Shown: positions 1 to 7,618, counted from the first letter of the stretch. The stretch: DNA of 13,200 bases from Candidatus Sumerlaeota bacterium (GCA_026398545.1 JAPLSR010000251.1:1-13200), one strand, 5' to 3'. Notes: generated from the letters alone by a model not told the origin. Numbers and translations: made by a program.

Positions 1-762
1 GGTATCGCACCTGACATTCCGGGCGATGTGGAGGCGATTCGTCTTGAACTCCTTATTTCCGACCTGCAGAAGGTGGAGAATCGGTTGCCAAAGGTGGAAA
101 AAACTCTTCACAAGGTGGCGGGAAAGGAGCTGGAACAGGCAAGGCATGAGTTCGCCGCATTGAATAAAGTGAAGGGCATTCTGGAGAAAAACTTACCTGT
201 CCGAAGCGCCGAGCTTTTCGATGAGGAGACAAAAATCCTCCGCGGATTCATGCTTCTCACTATGAAGCCTCTTTTGTTTGTGCTCAACATCGGGGAGGAA
301 TTATTAAATGATGAAAGAGACCCCCTTTCACAGTTTCTCCTTCCGCCACACATAGAAGAGGAGCGCTTTGCCGCCATGTGTGGCGAAATTGAGTCGGAGA
401 TTTGTCAGTTGTCATCGGAAGAGCGCCTGATTTTTCTTCAGGATTACCATATTTCCGAACAGGGGGCTGAAAAGATTATCAGGTTATGCTATGACCTCCT
501 TGGGTATATATCGTTTTTTACTATGAATCCTAAGGAGCTTCATGCCTGGACACTCGCCAGGGGCACAACGGCAGTCCATGCCGCCGGTGCAGTCCATTCG
601 GACATGGAGCATGGATTTATTCGGGCTGAAGTGGTTCGCTGGGATAATCTCCTTCGGGCAGGCGGTTTTTCTCACGCAAAAAAAACGGCGGATGTTCATA
701 TTGAGGGAAAGGATTATAAAGTTCAGAATGGCGATGTGATTCAATTTCTATTCAATGTGTGA
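1..762 (+). CDS. ychF: Redox-regulated ATPase YchF/OLA1, C-terminal part (5' end outside window)
   Basis: The reading frame is open from the first base, so the GTG at 28 is probably an internal Val codon and the gene starts upstream. About 253 codons are visible; the family is about 360 residues, so the P-loop and switch region of the G domain are missing. What remains fits YchF well: a charged helical hairpin (LISDLQKVENRLPKVEKTL onward), then the strand TMKPLLFVLNIGEE, which corresponds to the NxxE specificity region of this family (ATP preferred over GTP), and a C-terminal TGS-like domain with AWTLARGTTA, AAGAVHSDMEHGFIRAEVV and the diagnostic ending GKDYKVQNGDVIQFLFNV. The protein is a cytosolic ATPase that binds ribosomes and is linked to stress and redox responses. 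The family assignment is strong. The 61-bp gap to the next gene and the same orientation suggest co-transcription but do not prove it. Confidence 0.93.
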   Translation, partial: GIAPDIPGDVEAIRLELLISDLQKVENRLPKVEKTLHKVAGKELEQARHEFAALNKVKGILEKNLPVRSAELFDEETKILRGFMLLTMKPLLFVLNIGEELLNDERDPLSQFLLPPHIEEERFAAMCGEIESEICQLSSEERLIFLQDYHISEQGAEKIIRLCYDLLGYISFFTMNPKELHAWTLARGTTAVHAAGAVHSDMEHGFIRAEVVRWDNLLRAGGFSHAKKTADVHIEGKDYKVQNGDVIQFLFNV

Positions 763-823
763 GATGGAATCATTATATGCCGGGGCGGGCATGAGATTCT
801 TTTAAAAAGGAGGGGCGGAGGCA

Positions 824-1702
824 ATGAAGGTCGAGAGGTGGATAAAAGAGGGATTGCGATGTTTTGATGGGGCGACAGGCACCATGCTCATCCAACTGGG
901 GCTTAAAGCGGGGGAGTGTCCGGAGATGGTCTCCGAAGAGGTCATGATGAAGGTTCATAAGGCTTATATCGATGCCGGTTCCCAGTATATCACCACCAAT
1001 ACATTCGGTGCCAACCGCCCTAAGCTGGCAAAGTTTAAACTGGATGATGAGGTTGCGAAAATCAATCGCCGGAATGCCGGCGTGGCAAGAAAAACCGCAG
1101 TGGGGCGGGGCGTTCTCATCGCCGTAGATATAGGACCAACCGGTGAGTTGATTGAGCCTTACGGCGATTATACGAGGGAAATGTTTATTGATATCTTTTC
1201 CGAGCAGGCAAAGGTACTTGCTGAGAGTGCAGTCGACCTTATTATTATTGAAACCATGACCTCTATTGAGGAACTGGAGGCATCCATCCACGCCGTCAAG
1301 AGCGTCACATCCCTTCCAGTGATTGCCACCATGACGTTTGACAAGGATGCACAGGGGAGATATCGCACAATGATGGGTGTGACGCCGGAGATGGGTGTGA
1401 GGGTTATGGAAGAAAAAGCGGTGGATGCATGCGGGGCGAATTGTTCCCTTTCCCCCTCTGACATGATTGACCTTGTGAGGGAATTCCGGAAGCTGACTCA
1501 TCTTCCGCTCATCTTCCAGCCTAATGCAGGAAAGCCGAAGATGGTGGACGACAAGACTGTTTATGAGCCGATTCCTGACCTCGAGAAGTCTATTTCACAG
1601 ATTATTGCCGCAGGAGCGGATATTGTGGGGGGATGTTGCGGCACCGACCCTGAATACATTCATGTGCTGAGGCATATTCTATATAATGACTCCTCAAGAT
1701 GA
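824..1702 (+). CDS. Homocysteine S-methyltransferase domain protein (stand-alone, MetH N-domain-like)
   Basis: This 292-residue protein is a single S-methyl_trans (Hcy-binding) TIM barrel. Visible marks are FDGATGTML at 14-22, TTNTFGAN at 58-64, DIGPTGELI at 102-110, IIETM at 141-145 and the three zinc-binding cysteines: C207 in GANC and C271/C272 in GGCCGT. Such domains take a methyl group, from a corrinoid or S-methylmethionine/betaine-type donor, onto zinc-activated homocysteine to make methionine. The length fits the isolated domain of MetH (the full enzyme is about 1,200 residues). No pterin, cobalamin or activation domain follows, so a separate corrinoid partner or a different donor is expected. 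The residues after GANC are SLSP rather than the usual G-x-GP. The start is set by AAGGAGG at 807-813, ten bases upstream of ATG. Family confident; donor unknown. Confidence 0.9.
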   Translation: MKVERWIKEGLRCFDGATGTMLIQLGLKAGECPEMVSEEVMMKVHKAYIDAGSQYITTNTFGANRPKLAKFKLDDEVAKINRRNAGVARKTAVGRGVLIAVDIGPTGELIEPYGDYTREMFIDIFSEQAKVLAESAVDLIIIETMTSIEELEASIHAVKSVTSLPVIATMTFDKDAQGRYRTMMGVTPEMGVRVMEEKAVDACGANCSLSPSDMIDLVREFRKLTHLPLIFQPNAGKPKMVDDKTVYEPIPDLEKSISQIIAAGADIVGGCCGTDPEYIHVLRHILYNDSSR

Positions 1703-1730
1703 GTTCATGGGATAAGGGAGTGAAGATTTT

Positions 1731-2189
1731 ATGGGAGAGAAAGACATGTTGCTACGTGACCTTATGCTTCATCTCAAATCATTGCTGTGGTGTTTGAACA
1801 AAGACAGGGAAAGATACAATATAAAGATGATTCTTGATTGTCTTCATTCCCTTCACGTTCCTGAATCCATCCACAGGACCCCCCTTGGTCAGAACCTGAA
1901 TTATCTTATTGAGGAACTTTCCAGTCATGGGGGACTTGGTAGTCTTCCGGCGGTACTGAGGAGGCTATCTGAAAGCCGGATAACGCTGGATTGTCCCCTT
2001 GGCTCTGTAGAGTTGGGACAGTATCTTGTGAGCATTCAGGAGGTGGGGAAGCTTCCCAGGGGAACGTATGGGGTTATCAGTTATCTGGGTCGTGACCTTT
2101 ACGGTTTGTTTTATCATGAGGGACAGGGGTTGATTGAAAAAAAGGTTTTGCCGGAACAGGTGAAGGTTATTTACGGAACAACGATTTAG
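1731..2189 (+). CDS. Conserved-looking hypothetical protein, helical N-part plus possible SH3-like barrel
   Basis: I do not recognise this 152-residue protein. It has no signal peptide or membrane segment. Residues 1-75 look helical (RDLMLHLKSLLWCLNKDRERYN, then NLNYLIEELSSHGGLGSLPAVLRRL). The last 50 residues read as short beta strands around glycines (LPRGTYGVISYLGRDLYGLFYHEG, then LPEQVKVIYG), a pattern seen in small SH3/KOW-like barrels; that fold call is inference. The ATG at 1731 follows AAGGGAG (1714-1720) at ten bases; a second in-frame ATG at 1746 has GGGAG (1733-1737) before it, so the start may be five codons later. It lies 28 bp after the methyltransferase gene and only 10 bp before the histidine kinase gene, so it is very likely co-expressed with the two-component pair and may act with it. 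Confidence 0.75.
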   Translation: MGEKDMLLRDLMLHLKSLLWCLNKDRERYNIKMILDCLHSLHVPESIHRTPLGQNLNYLIEELSSHGGLGSLPAVLRRLSESRITLDCPLGSVELGQYLVSIQEVGKLPRGTYGVISYLGRDLYGLFYHEGQGLIEKKVLPEQVKVIYGTTI

Positions 2190-2199
2190 CGGGTGAGAC

Positions 2200-3822
2200 A
2201 TGAGTAAGCAAAATATAGATGTCAAATCCAAAACCTCGATGTCCGGAGAGAAAACTGACAAGACATTCGCACAGGGGCAGGAAGCGGTTTTCAGTCTCGT
2301 GCAACCTGACATGAGCAACAATATAGATATTAAGAAAAAGGAACGCACCCGTGTGCGTCTTGTCATCGGTATCCCTGCTTTGATGATTCTTATTTCGCTC
2401 ACCGCAGGTATCCTCAGTTATGAAATCGTCATGGATGTTGTTGACTATGCGGACTTATCCCTTGTGAAGGGACGTCTGGAGAAGGCGGCAGATACTATAC
2501 TACTGGCGAATTTTATAGCATCCAGCATCGCCCTTATATTCGGGCTCGGGCTTGCGGCATATATCATACGTCCCATCCGGGCGATTACAAAGGGCGTCCA
2601 GGAAGCCGCAAAGGGTGACCTGACCATGAGGGTCAGTATTCCTCACAGGGATGAGCTGGGTGATTTGGGTGATAGCTTCAATTCCCTTATCAGCCATCTG
2701 AACAACTTGTTCAAGGAACGGAACCGGTTCATCCTTGAGGGTTTTTCGGAGGGTCTGATCAGCACAGATGCAAGGGGTTATATCACAGCCGTCAACACAC
2801 AGGCGGAAAATATCCTTGGCATGAGTGCGGAGCAGGTAGTGGGCAAAAATATCGGTGATATTCTTTCCTTCTTGAATGAAAATCTCTACCTGAATGAATA
2901 TCTCAAGCAGAATCTCAAAAAGCCCGGAAGGCAGGTTCTTGACCGTGTAAGTTTTGTCAATGCGAAGGGAAAGCGTTTTAACCTTTCGGTGAGAAACAGC
3001 CCTATCATTGACAGGCATGGCAATCCTGTTGGTTCCATAATTGAATTCCGCGACCTTTCCACCCTTGCCCTCTTCACGGAGCAGATTCAACAGGCTGACC
3101 GCCTGGCTGCCATCGGTTCATTTGCCACCGGTATCGCCCATGAATTGCGCAATCCCCTCGGCTCCATAAAGGGTGTGGCGCAACTTATGACGGAAAACAC
3201 CTCAGGGGAGAAGTTAAGGGAATACACCGACCTCATTGTTGGTGAGGTAAACCGTCTTGACCTTGTGATACAGACCCTTTTGAATTTTGCACATCCGGAA
3301 CCAGAAAAGGCAGTGGCATCTAATATCAATGACCTTGTCATAAAGGCGTTAAATCAGGCGTGCCACAATCCCAGGGTGGAGAAGATAATTCCCGCAGTTA
3401 CAGTTGAGAAGGCGCTGCAGGAGATACCCCTTTGTCTCCTTCAACCCGACAGGATGACCCAGGCATTCACAAACATCATCAACAATGCCTTTCAGGCTGT
3501 CGAAATGGGCGGGAAAGTCAAGATAAGTACCGGCGTCCAGGATAGTGAGAATGGCATGCGGATGGTGGAGGTGCAGATTATGGATGATGGTCCCCCCATT
3601 TCTGCAGATGATATGGAGAGGATATTTGAGCCATTTTTCACAACAAGACCAGATGGCACGGGGCTTGGTCTTCCTATCGCCTTTCAGATTGTTATCTCAA
3701 ACGGGGGGAAGATGGAAGTCAAGTCAAGACCGGAAGAGACAGTTTTTATCGTGCAGTTTCCCAGTAAGGAACTTGTGGGACAGTCTGACACCGGTGGTTT
3801 GTGTCAACCTCAGGTGGAATAA
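2200..3822 (+). CDS. Membrane sensor histidine kinase, HAMP-PAS-HisKA-HATPase (AtoS/NtrB-like)
   Basis: The 540-residue protein starts with a polar cytoplasmic tail of about 50 residues. TM1 (about 53-73) and TM2 (about 102-122) are separated by only some 28 residues, so the periplasmic loop is too small for a normal sensor domain. HAMP follows (RPIRAITKGVQEAAKGDLTMRV, about 122-175), then PAS (about 175-290, EGLISTDARGYITAVN). HisKA has the H-box AHELRNP with the phospho-acceptor His314. The HATPase has the N-box (TNIINNAFQAV, 424-434), a G1 box written DDGPP (462-466), the F-box IFEPFFTTR (475-483) and the G2 box GTGLGL (486-491). It is an inner-membrane autokinase that should phosphorylate the NtrC-type regulator encoded next. 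Its signal is more likely membrane-borne or cytosolic, through PAS, than periplasmic. The second glycine of the usual DxGxG is Pro466, an odd change. The start has GGGTGAG at 2191-2197, close to ATG; the stop is 83 bp before the regulator start chosen here. Confidence 0.95.
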   Translation: MSKQNIDVKSKTSMSGEKTDKTFAQGQEAVFSLVQPDMSNNIDIKKKERTRVRLVIGIPALMILISLTAGILSYEIVMDVVDYADLSLVKGRLEKAADTILLANFIASSIALIFGLGLAAYIIRPIRAITKGVQEAAKGDLTMRVSIPHRDELGDLGDSFNSLISHLNNLFKERNRFILEGFSEGLISTDARGYITAVNTQAENILGMSAEQVVGKNIGDILSFLNENLYLNEYLKQNLKKPGRQVLDRVSFVNAKGKRFNLSVRNSPIIDRHGNPVGSIIEFRDLSTLALFTEQIQQADRLAAIGSFATGIAHELRNPLGSIKGVAQLMTENTSGEKLREYTDLIVGEVNRLDLVIQTLLNFAHPEPEKAVASNINDLVIKALNQACHNPRVEKIIPAVTVEKALQEIPLCLLQPDRMTQAFTNIINNAFQAVEMGGKVKISTGVQDSENGMRMVEVQIMDDGPPISADDMERIFEPFFTTRPDGTGLGLPIAFQIVISNGGKMEVKSRPEETVFIVQFPSKELVGQSDTGGLCQPQVE

Positions 3823-3845
3823 AATTGTGTCGCTGATGCTGCCTA

Positions 3846-3893
3846 CTCCGCCGAAGCGGCTGCGAAGGCTGGGCCATAGCTTTGGCGACGGAG
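3846..3893. repeat. Imperfect palindrome between kinase and regulator genes, likely dispersed repeat
   Basis: The gap between the kinase stop and the regulator start holds a stem-loop. CGCCGAAGC (3849-3857) pairs with GCTTTGGCG (3879-3887) with one G-T pair, and CTC (3846-3848) pairs with GAG (3891-3893) across a 3-base bulge; the loop is 21 bases. The spacer is richer in G+C than the surrounding gaps and is full of CGAAG/GGCGA words, which resembles the short extragenic palindromes scattered through many uncultured bacterial genomes. No second copy occurs in this window. In RNA it could stabilise the upstream message or tune regulator expression. Repeat status is inference; the pairing is seen directly. 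Confidence 0.55.
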
Positions 3894-3894
3894 C

Positions 3895-3902
3895 GAGGTG
3901 AG
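3895..3902 (+). promoter_or_regulatory. Ribosome binding site that selects a TTG start for the response regulator
   Basis: GAGGTGAG lies three bases before TTG at 3906. The kinase gene upstream begins in almost the same context (GGGTGAG, then ACA, then ATG at 2200), so both genes share GGTGAGACAxTG. This favours TTG 3906 over the upstream in-frame TTG 3882, which sits inside the palindrome and has no good Shine-Dalgarno sequence. Confidence 0.6.
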
Positions 3903-3905
3903 ACA

Positions 3906-5294
3906 TTGTATCCATACAGATTATTAATAGCTGATGATGAGCCGGGAATTCGCTTTGTTCTCCGCGAGACCTTTTCCAAAGAAGGTTATGAAATTGAGGA
4001 GGCGGAGAATGTGGAAGATGCCATCCTCAAGGTCAAGAACTCTAATTTTGACCTTGTGATTATGGATATCAAGATGCCAAAGGTGGATGGACTGGAAGCC
4101 CTTCGTGATATCAGGAGGATGAAACCTAATCTGCCGGTGGTGATGATTACCGCCCATGGCAACATCAATGTTGCCTTAGAAGCCATTCGGGAAGGGGCGT
4201 ATGATTATTTCACAAAACCCTTCGATGTGGCGGAGATTAGAATCGTCGTCAAACGCGTCACGGAAAAGATGCGGCTGGTGAAGCAGATTGAACAACTGGA
4301 GGCACAGCTCCTGCAGGAAAACCCGTTTGACCGCATTATCGGCACCAGTCCCAGGATGCAGGAGGTTTTCTCACTCATCCGGAAGGTCATTACCAATGAC
4401 GTGACTGTTCTCATCTATGGGGAGAGCGGGACGGGAAAGGAACTGGTAGCCCGCGCCATTCATTACCACAGTTTCCGGGCGCGGGAACCCTTTGTCACGG
4501 TGAGCTGTGTTGCCATTCCAGAGACGCTCCTTGAAAGTGAGATGTTCGGACATGAGAAGGGTGCGTTCACTGGCGCACATCAGATGAAACCCGGGAAGTT
4601 TGAACTGGCGCAGGAGGGTACCCTTTTTCTTGATGAAATTGGTGACATGCCCTTGAGTCTTCAGGCAAAACTTCTCCGCGTTATTCAGGAGCGAGAGCTG
4701 GAGCGTGTGGGCGGCACAAAGACTATCAAGGTGGATATTCGCCTTATCGCCGCCTCTAATAAGGACCTGACTGAATGTCTGAAAAACGGTACTTTTCGTG
4801 AAGACCTCTATTTCCGCATCAATGTTCTGCCCATTTATCTCCCGCCGCTTCGTGAGCGAAAAGATGACATCCCAATTCTCATCAATCACTTCATAAAGTA
4901 TTATAATCAGAAGTTGGGTAAGTATGTGACTGGAGTATCGGAGGATACGCGGAAGATAATGATGGAATACTCCTGGCCCGGAAATGTCCGCGAGCTGGAA
5001 AATGTCATTCAAAGGGCGATTATCCTGTCCCCAGGGGAGATATTGACTCCCGACCTTCTGCCTATCAATGTCTATGCAGAACCAGCATTGCCCGATATTA
5101 CCACCGTTACGGGTGATTTATCCGTCCCGATGTTAGAGCGCCTTCAGGTAATTTATGACAAGCTGGAGGAACAGATGATAAGGGAAGCGCTCAAAAAAGC
5201 TAATTATCGTCGTCAGGAGACAGCCGACATTCTCGGCATCAGTCGCAAAAGCCTTCATAATAAAATGGAAAAATATAAATTGTTTGAGAGTTGA
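3906..5294 (+). CDS. NtrC-family sigma54-dependent response regulator
   Basis: With the TTG start the protein has 462 residues, normal for the family. The receiver domain (about 1-118) has the acidic pair in IADDEP, phospho-acceptor Asp54 in DLVIMDIKMPK, the Thr of MITAHG and the Lys of YFTKPF. The AAA+ domain (about 145-375) has Walker A GESGTGKE, the sigma54-contact loop GAFTGA inside FGHEKGAFTGAHQ, Walker B GTLFLDEIGDM and the arginine-finger region FREDLYFRINV with PPLRERKDDI. The C-terminal Fis-type helix-turn-helix is EALKKANYRRQETADILGIS followed by RKSLHNKM. All key residues are present, so it should be an active enhancer-binding protein that uses ATP to open sigma54 promoters when phosphorylated by the kinase just upstream. 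I found no convincing sigma54 promoter in the window, so its targets are elsewhere or weakly matched. An alternative start is TTG 3882, eight codons upstream. Confidence 0.96.
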   Translation: MYPYRLLIADDEPGIRFVLRETFSKEGYEIEEAENVEDAILKVKNSNFDLVIMDIKMPKVDGLEALRDIRRMKPNLPVVMITAHGNINVALEAIREGAYDYFTKPFDVAEIRIVVKRVTEKMRLVKQIEQLEAQLLQENPFDRIIGTSPRMQEVFSLIRKVITNDVTVLIYGESGTGKELVARAIHYHSFRAREPFVTVSCVAIPETLLESEMFGHEKGAFTGAHQMKPGKFELAQEGTLFLDEIGDMPLSLQAKLLRVIQERELERVGGTKTIKVDIRLIAASNKDLTECLKNGTFREDLYFRINVLPIYLPPLRERKDDIPILINHFIKYYNQKLGKYVTGVSEDTRKIMMEYSWPGNVRELENVIQRAIILSPGEILTPDLLPINVYAEPALPDITTVTGDLSVPMLERLQVIYDKLEEQMIREALKKANYRRQETADILGISRKSLHNKMEKYKLFES

Positions 5295-5335
5295 GAGGTG
5301 TTGCATCACTGGAGAAACGGCGTTGGGAATTATAT

Positions 5336-5374
5336 TATATTGTTTTTTTTGTTCTGTAATATTAAAACAATATA
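5336..5374. promoter_or_regulatory. AT-rich 11-bp inverted repeat in the leader of the permease gene
   Basis: TATATTGTTTT (5336-5346) and AAAACAATATA (5364-5374) are exact reverse complements separated by 17 bases. The right arm ends three bases before the AGGAGGGG ribosome binding site (5378-5385). It could be an operator for a dimeric regulator or a weak leader hairpin. It is too AT-rich to be a strong terminator for the regulator gene, although a run of eight T follows the left arm's G. The rest of the 104-bp gap shows no convincing -35/-10 pair. Confidence 0.45.
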
Positions 5375-5398
5375 TACAGGAGGGGATTTTAATCAATC

Positions 5399-7618
5399 AT
5401 GAGTGAAGAAATCAAGGCAACGGGTATGGAAGAGCAGGAGGTGGAGAGTGTCCATCAGGGAATGCCTGATTCCAGGGGGAAACGGCGCTCACCCTGGCTC
5501 TGGGTCCCATCCTCCTATTATGCAGAGGGGGTTCCACTGACACTGGTCTCATTCATGTCCGTCATCATGTATAAGAAGATGGGGATTTCCAACAAGGATA
5601 TCGCCTATTATACAAGTCTTCTATACCTTCCCTGGGTGATTAAGCCCCTGTGGAGTCCCATTGTTGACATTTTCAAAACGAAGCGCTGGTGGGTAATTAT
5701 CATGCAGCTCTTGCTGGGCATTGGCATGATGGCGATTGCCCTCGTTCTCCCACTGCCCGCCTTTTTCAAAATCTCTCTTGCCTTTTTATGGCTGGTTGCC
5801 ATCAGTTCCGCAACTCATGACATTGCATGTGATGGTTTTTACATGCTGGGGCTTACAAAGCATCAGCAAACCTGGTTTGTAGGTATGCGAACCACATTTT
5901 ATAAGTTTGCCATCATCACTGGTCAGGGGCTTCTCGTTGTCATTGCCGGATGGATTGAGGCAAAAAGCGGGCTGGATTCTGTGCCCGTCCATGTTGCCGC
6001 CACAATTGAGTCAAGACCGAAGATGGAATATATCCGGTGTGTCCCCCTGAGCCAGGAAGAGTCGGGAGCCCTCGAAAAGATGCCATACATAGACCAGTTG
6101 CAGTTCTATGTGGAAAAGTCAAAAACGGCTCAAAACCTGGACGTGGCGGCAACGTATGCCTATCTTGCCGACCAGGTGCTGTCGAAGTTGCGCAAGTTAA
6201 ACCCCCATGACCCCCAAATCTTCAAAGCAAACGAGCTATTCAGCATCATTGCCCAACCCCTCGACCATTTCATGAAGGATAAAATCAGTGTGAAAAATGA
6301 TGAGGTGAAACAACTGGAAGGCGGTCTTCGGGTTATTGTTTCTGATGAAAAGCTGAATATACCAATCCAGACCATCCCGGAGAATGACTCGCAGGTCACA
6401 TTGTTTGCGGCAAAGAGATGGAATATCCTGCAGGGTCAGATGGAAGAGACGGGGAGGGAGATGAAGGAAAAGAAACCCGGCTGGGTCAAGAAAAAATGGA
6501 AGGAATATGTGTCGGCAAATCTTGAGAATTTCATGAAGAAATATTTCGCTCCGGAAAAAAAGTCAGTCGCCAAACTCGCTGGCAATATCGGATATGTGTA
6601 TTTTCATCTCTCAAAACCGCCTGACGCCGGCAGGAAGGTCACAGTCGGCTTTGGGAGGAAGAGGGGGGACAACAGTATTGCCCTCAAGGAGGGGATGAGA
6701 TTTATCTTTACAAAAGAAAACTGGAGCAAACCCTTACTTGCGGCAATTCAGATTGAACCCACATTGAAAGATACTACGGAAGCCGGATTTCTGGCAACAG
6801 CGGGCAATATTCCCTTAAGCTGGACAATCGTCTTCATAATAATGTCCATTCTCATGCTTGTCTTCTGTGTTTATCATTTTTTTATTCTCCCATTGCCATA
6901 TTCAGACACATCCCGATATGAGGAGGCACACAGGTCAGGGACACCTTTCCAGGCGGGAGATTTCTTAAGGGAGTTTTACGAGACATTTTTTTCTTTCTTC
7001 AGGAAGAGGGGTATTATTGCCATTCTCCTCTTTCTTTGCCTGTTTCGTTTTGCCGAGGCGCAACTGGTCAAGATGAGTTCCCCTTTCATGCTTGATTCAC
7101 AGGAAAAGGGCGGACTTGCCCTCACAACAGGTCAGGTGGGGATTGCCTATGGCACCGTAGGCTGGTTGATGATGATTGTGGGCAGTATTCTTGGCGGATT
7201 TCTTGCCGCAAGGGATGGACTGAAGAAATGGGTTTGGTGGATGTGTCTTGCTATCAATGTCCCTGACCTTGTATATGTTTTTATGTCCTACGCACATCCC
7301 GCCAATTTTGTCATCATCTGCACCTGTGTGGGTATTGAGACCCTCGGTTATGGATTCGGATTCACCGCTTACACACTTTATATGATTCAGGTGGCAGAAG
7401 GGAAACATAAGACCGCCCATTTCGCCATTGCCACCGGTTTTATGGCTCTTGGCATGATGGTTCCGGGGATGTTAAGCGGTTGGATTCAATCAATCATCGG
7501 TTATCAACACTTTTTCATCTGGATCATGCTTGCCACAATTCCGGGATTCCTGGTTGTTGTCCTGATTAAAATTGACCCTGAATTTGGAAAGAAAAAGACG
7601 GCAAAGGCGTCAGTTTGA
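5399..7618 (+). CDS. AmpG-like MFS permease with a ~280-residue periplasmic insertion
   Basis: The 739-residue inner-membrane protein has a polar N-tail of about 32 residues and then the start typical of AmpG-like major facilitators (PWLWVPSSYYAEGVPLTLVS, ISNKDIAYYTSLLYLPWVIK, SATHDIACDGFYMLGL, TTFYKFAIITGQGLLVVIAG). I count TM1-TM5 within about 34-187, a long hydrophilic, lysine-rich stretch at about 190-473, TM6 at 474-497, a cytoplasmic loop, and TM7-TM12 at about 538-722. With N-in topology the TM5-TM6 loop faces the periplasm. Ordinary AmpG-type proteins are about 400-500 residues, so the insertion explains the extra length. AmpG itself imports anhydromuropeptides; relatives carry other solutes, and the substrate here is unknown. 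The gene stands alone, 104 bp after the regulator gene and followed by a promoter. The ATG lies 13 bases after AGGAGGGG, longer than usual spacing. The fold is confident, the substrate open. Confidence 0.88.
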   Translation: MSEEIKATGMEEQEVESVHQGMPDSRGKRRSPWLWVPSSYYAEGVPLTLVSFMSVIMYKKMGISNKDIAYYTSLLYLPWVIKPLWSPIVDIFKTKRWWVIIMQLLLGIGMMAIALVLPLPAFFKISLAFLWLVAISSATHDIACDGFYMLGLTKHQQTWFVGMRTTFYKFAIITGQGLLVVIAGWIEAKSGLDSVPVHVAATIESRPKMEYIRCVPLSQEESGALEKMPYIDQLQFYVEKSKTAQNLDVAATYAYLADQVLSKLRKLNPHDPQIFKANELFSIIAQPLDHFMKDKISVKNDEVKQLEGGLRVIVSDEKLNIPIQTIPENDSQVTLFAAKRWNILQGQMEETGREMKEKKPGWVKKKWKEYVSANLENFMKKYFAPEKKSVAKLAGNIGYVYFHLSKPPDAGRKVTVGFGRKRGDNSIALKEGMRFIFTKENWSKPLLAAIQIEPTLKDTTEAGFLATAGNIPLSWTIVFIIMSILMLVFCVYHFFILPLPYSDTSRYEEAHRSGTPFQAGDFLREFYETFFSFFRKRGIIAILLFLCLFRFAEAQLVKMSSPFMLDSQEKGGLALTTGQVGIAYGTVGWLMMIVGSILGGFLAARDGLKKWVWWMCLAINVPDLVYVFMSYAHPANFVIICTCVGIETLGYGFGFTAYTLYMIQVAEGKHKTAHFAIATGFMALGMMVPGMLSGWIQSIIGYQHFFIWIMLATIPGFLVVVLIKIDPEFGKKKTAKASV

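Noticed and set aside
773..1501. 242-residue minus-strand open frame opposite the methyltransferase gene
   Set aside because: It has no recognisable motifs, while the plus strand shows a full conserved enzyme with a strong ribosome binding site.
3653..3668. Sigma54-like sequence TGGCACGGGGCTTGGT near the end of the kinase gene
   Set aside because: It encodes the conserved G2 box (DGTGLG), so the bases are set by protein function, and the required GC of the -12 element is GG.
4371..5012. 213-residue minus-strand open frame opposite the response regulator gene
   Set aside because: It is antisense to the conserved AAA+ domain and has no plausible family features.
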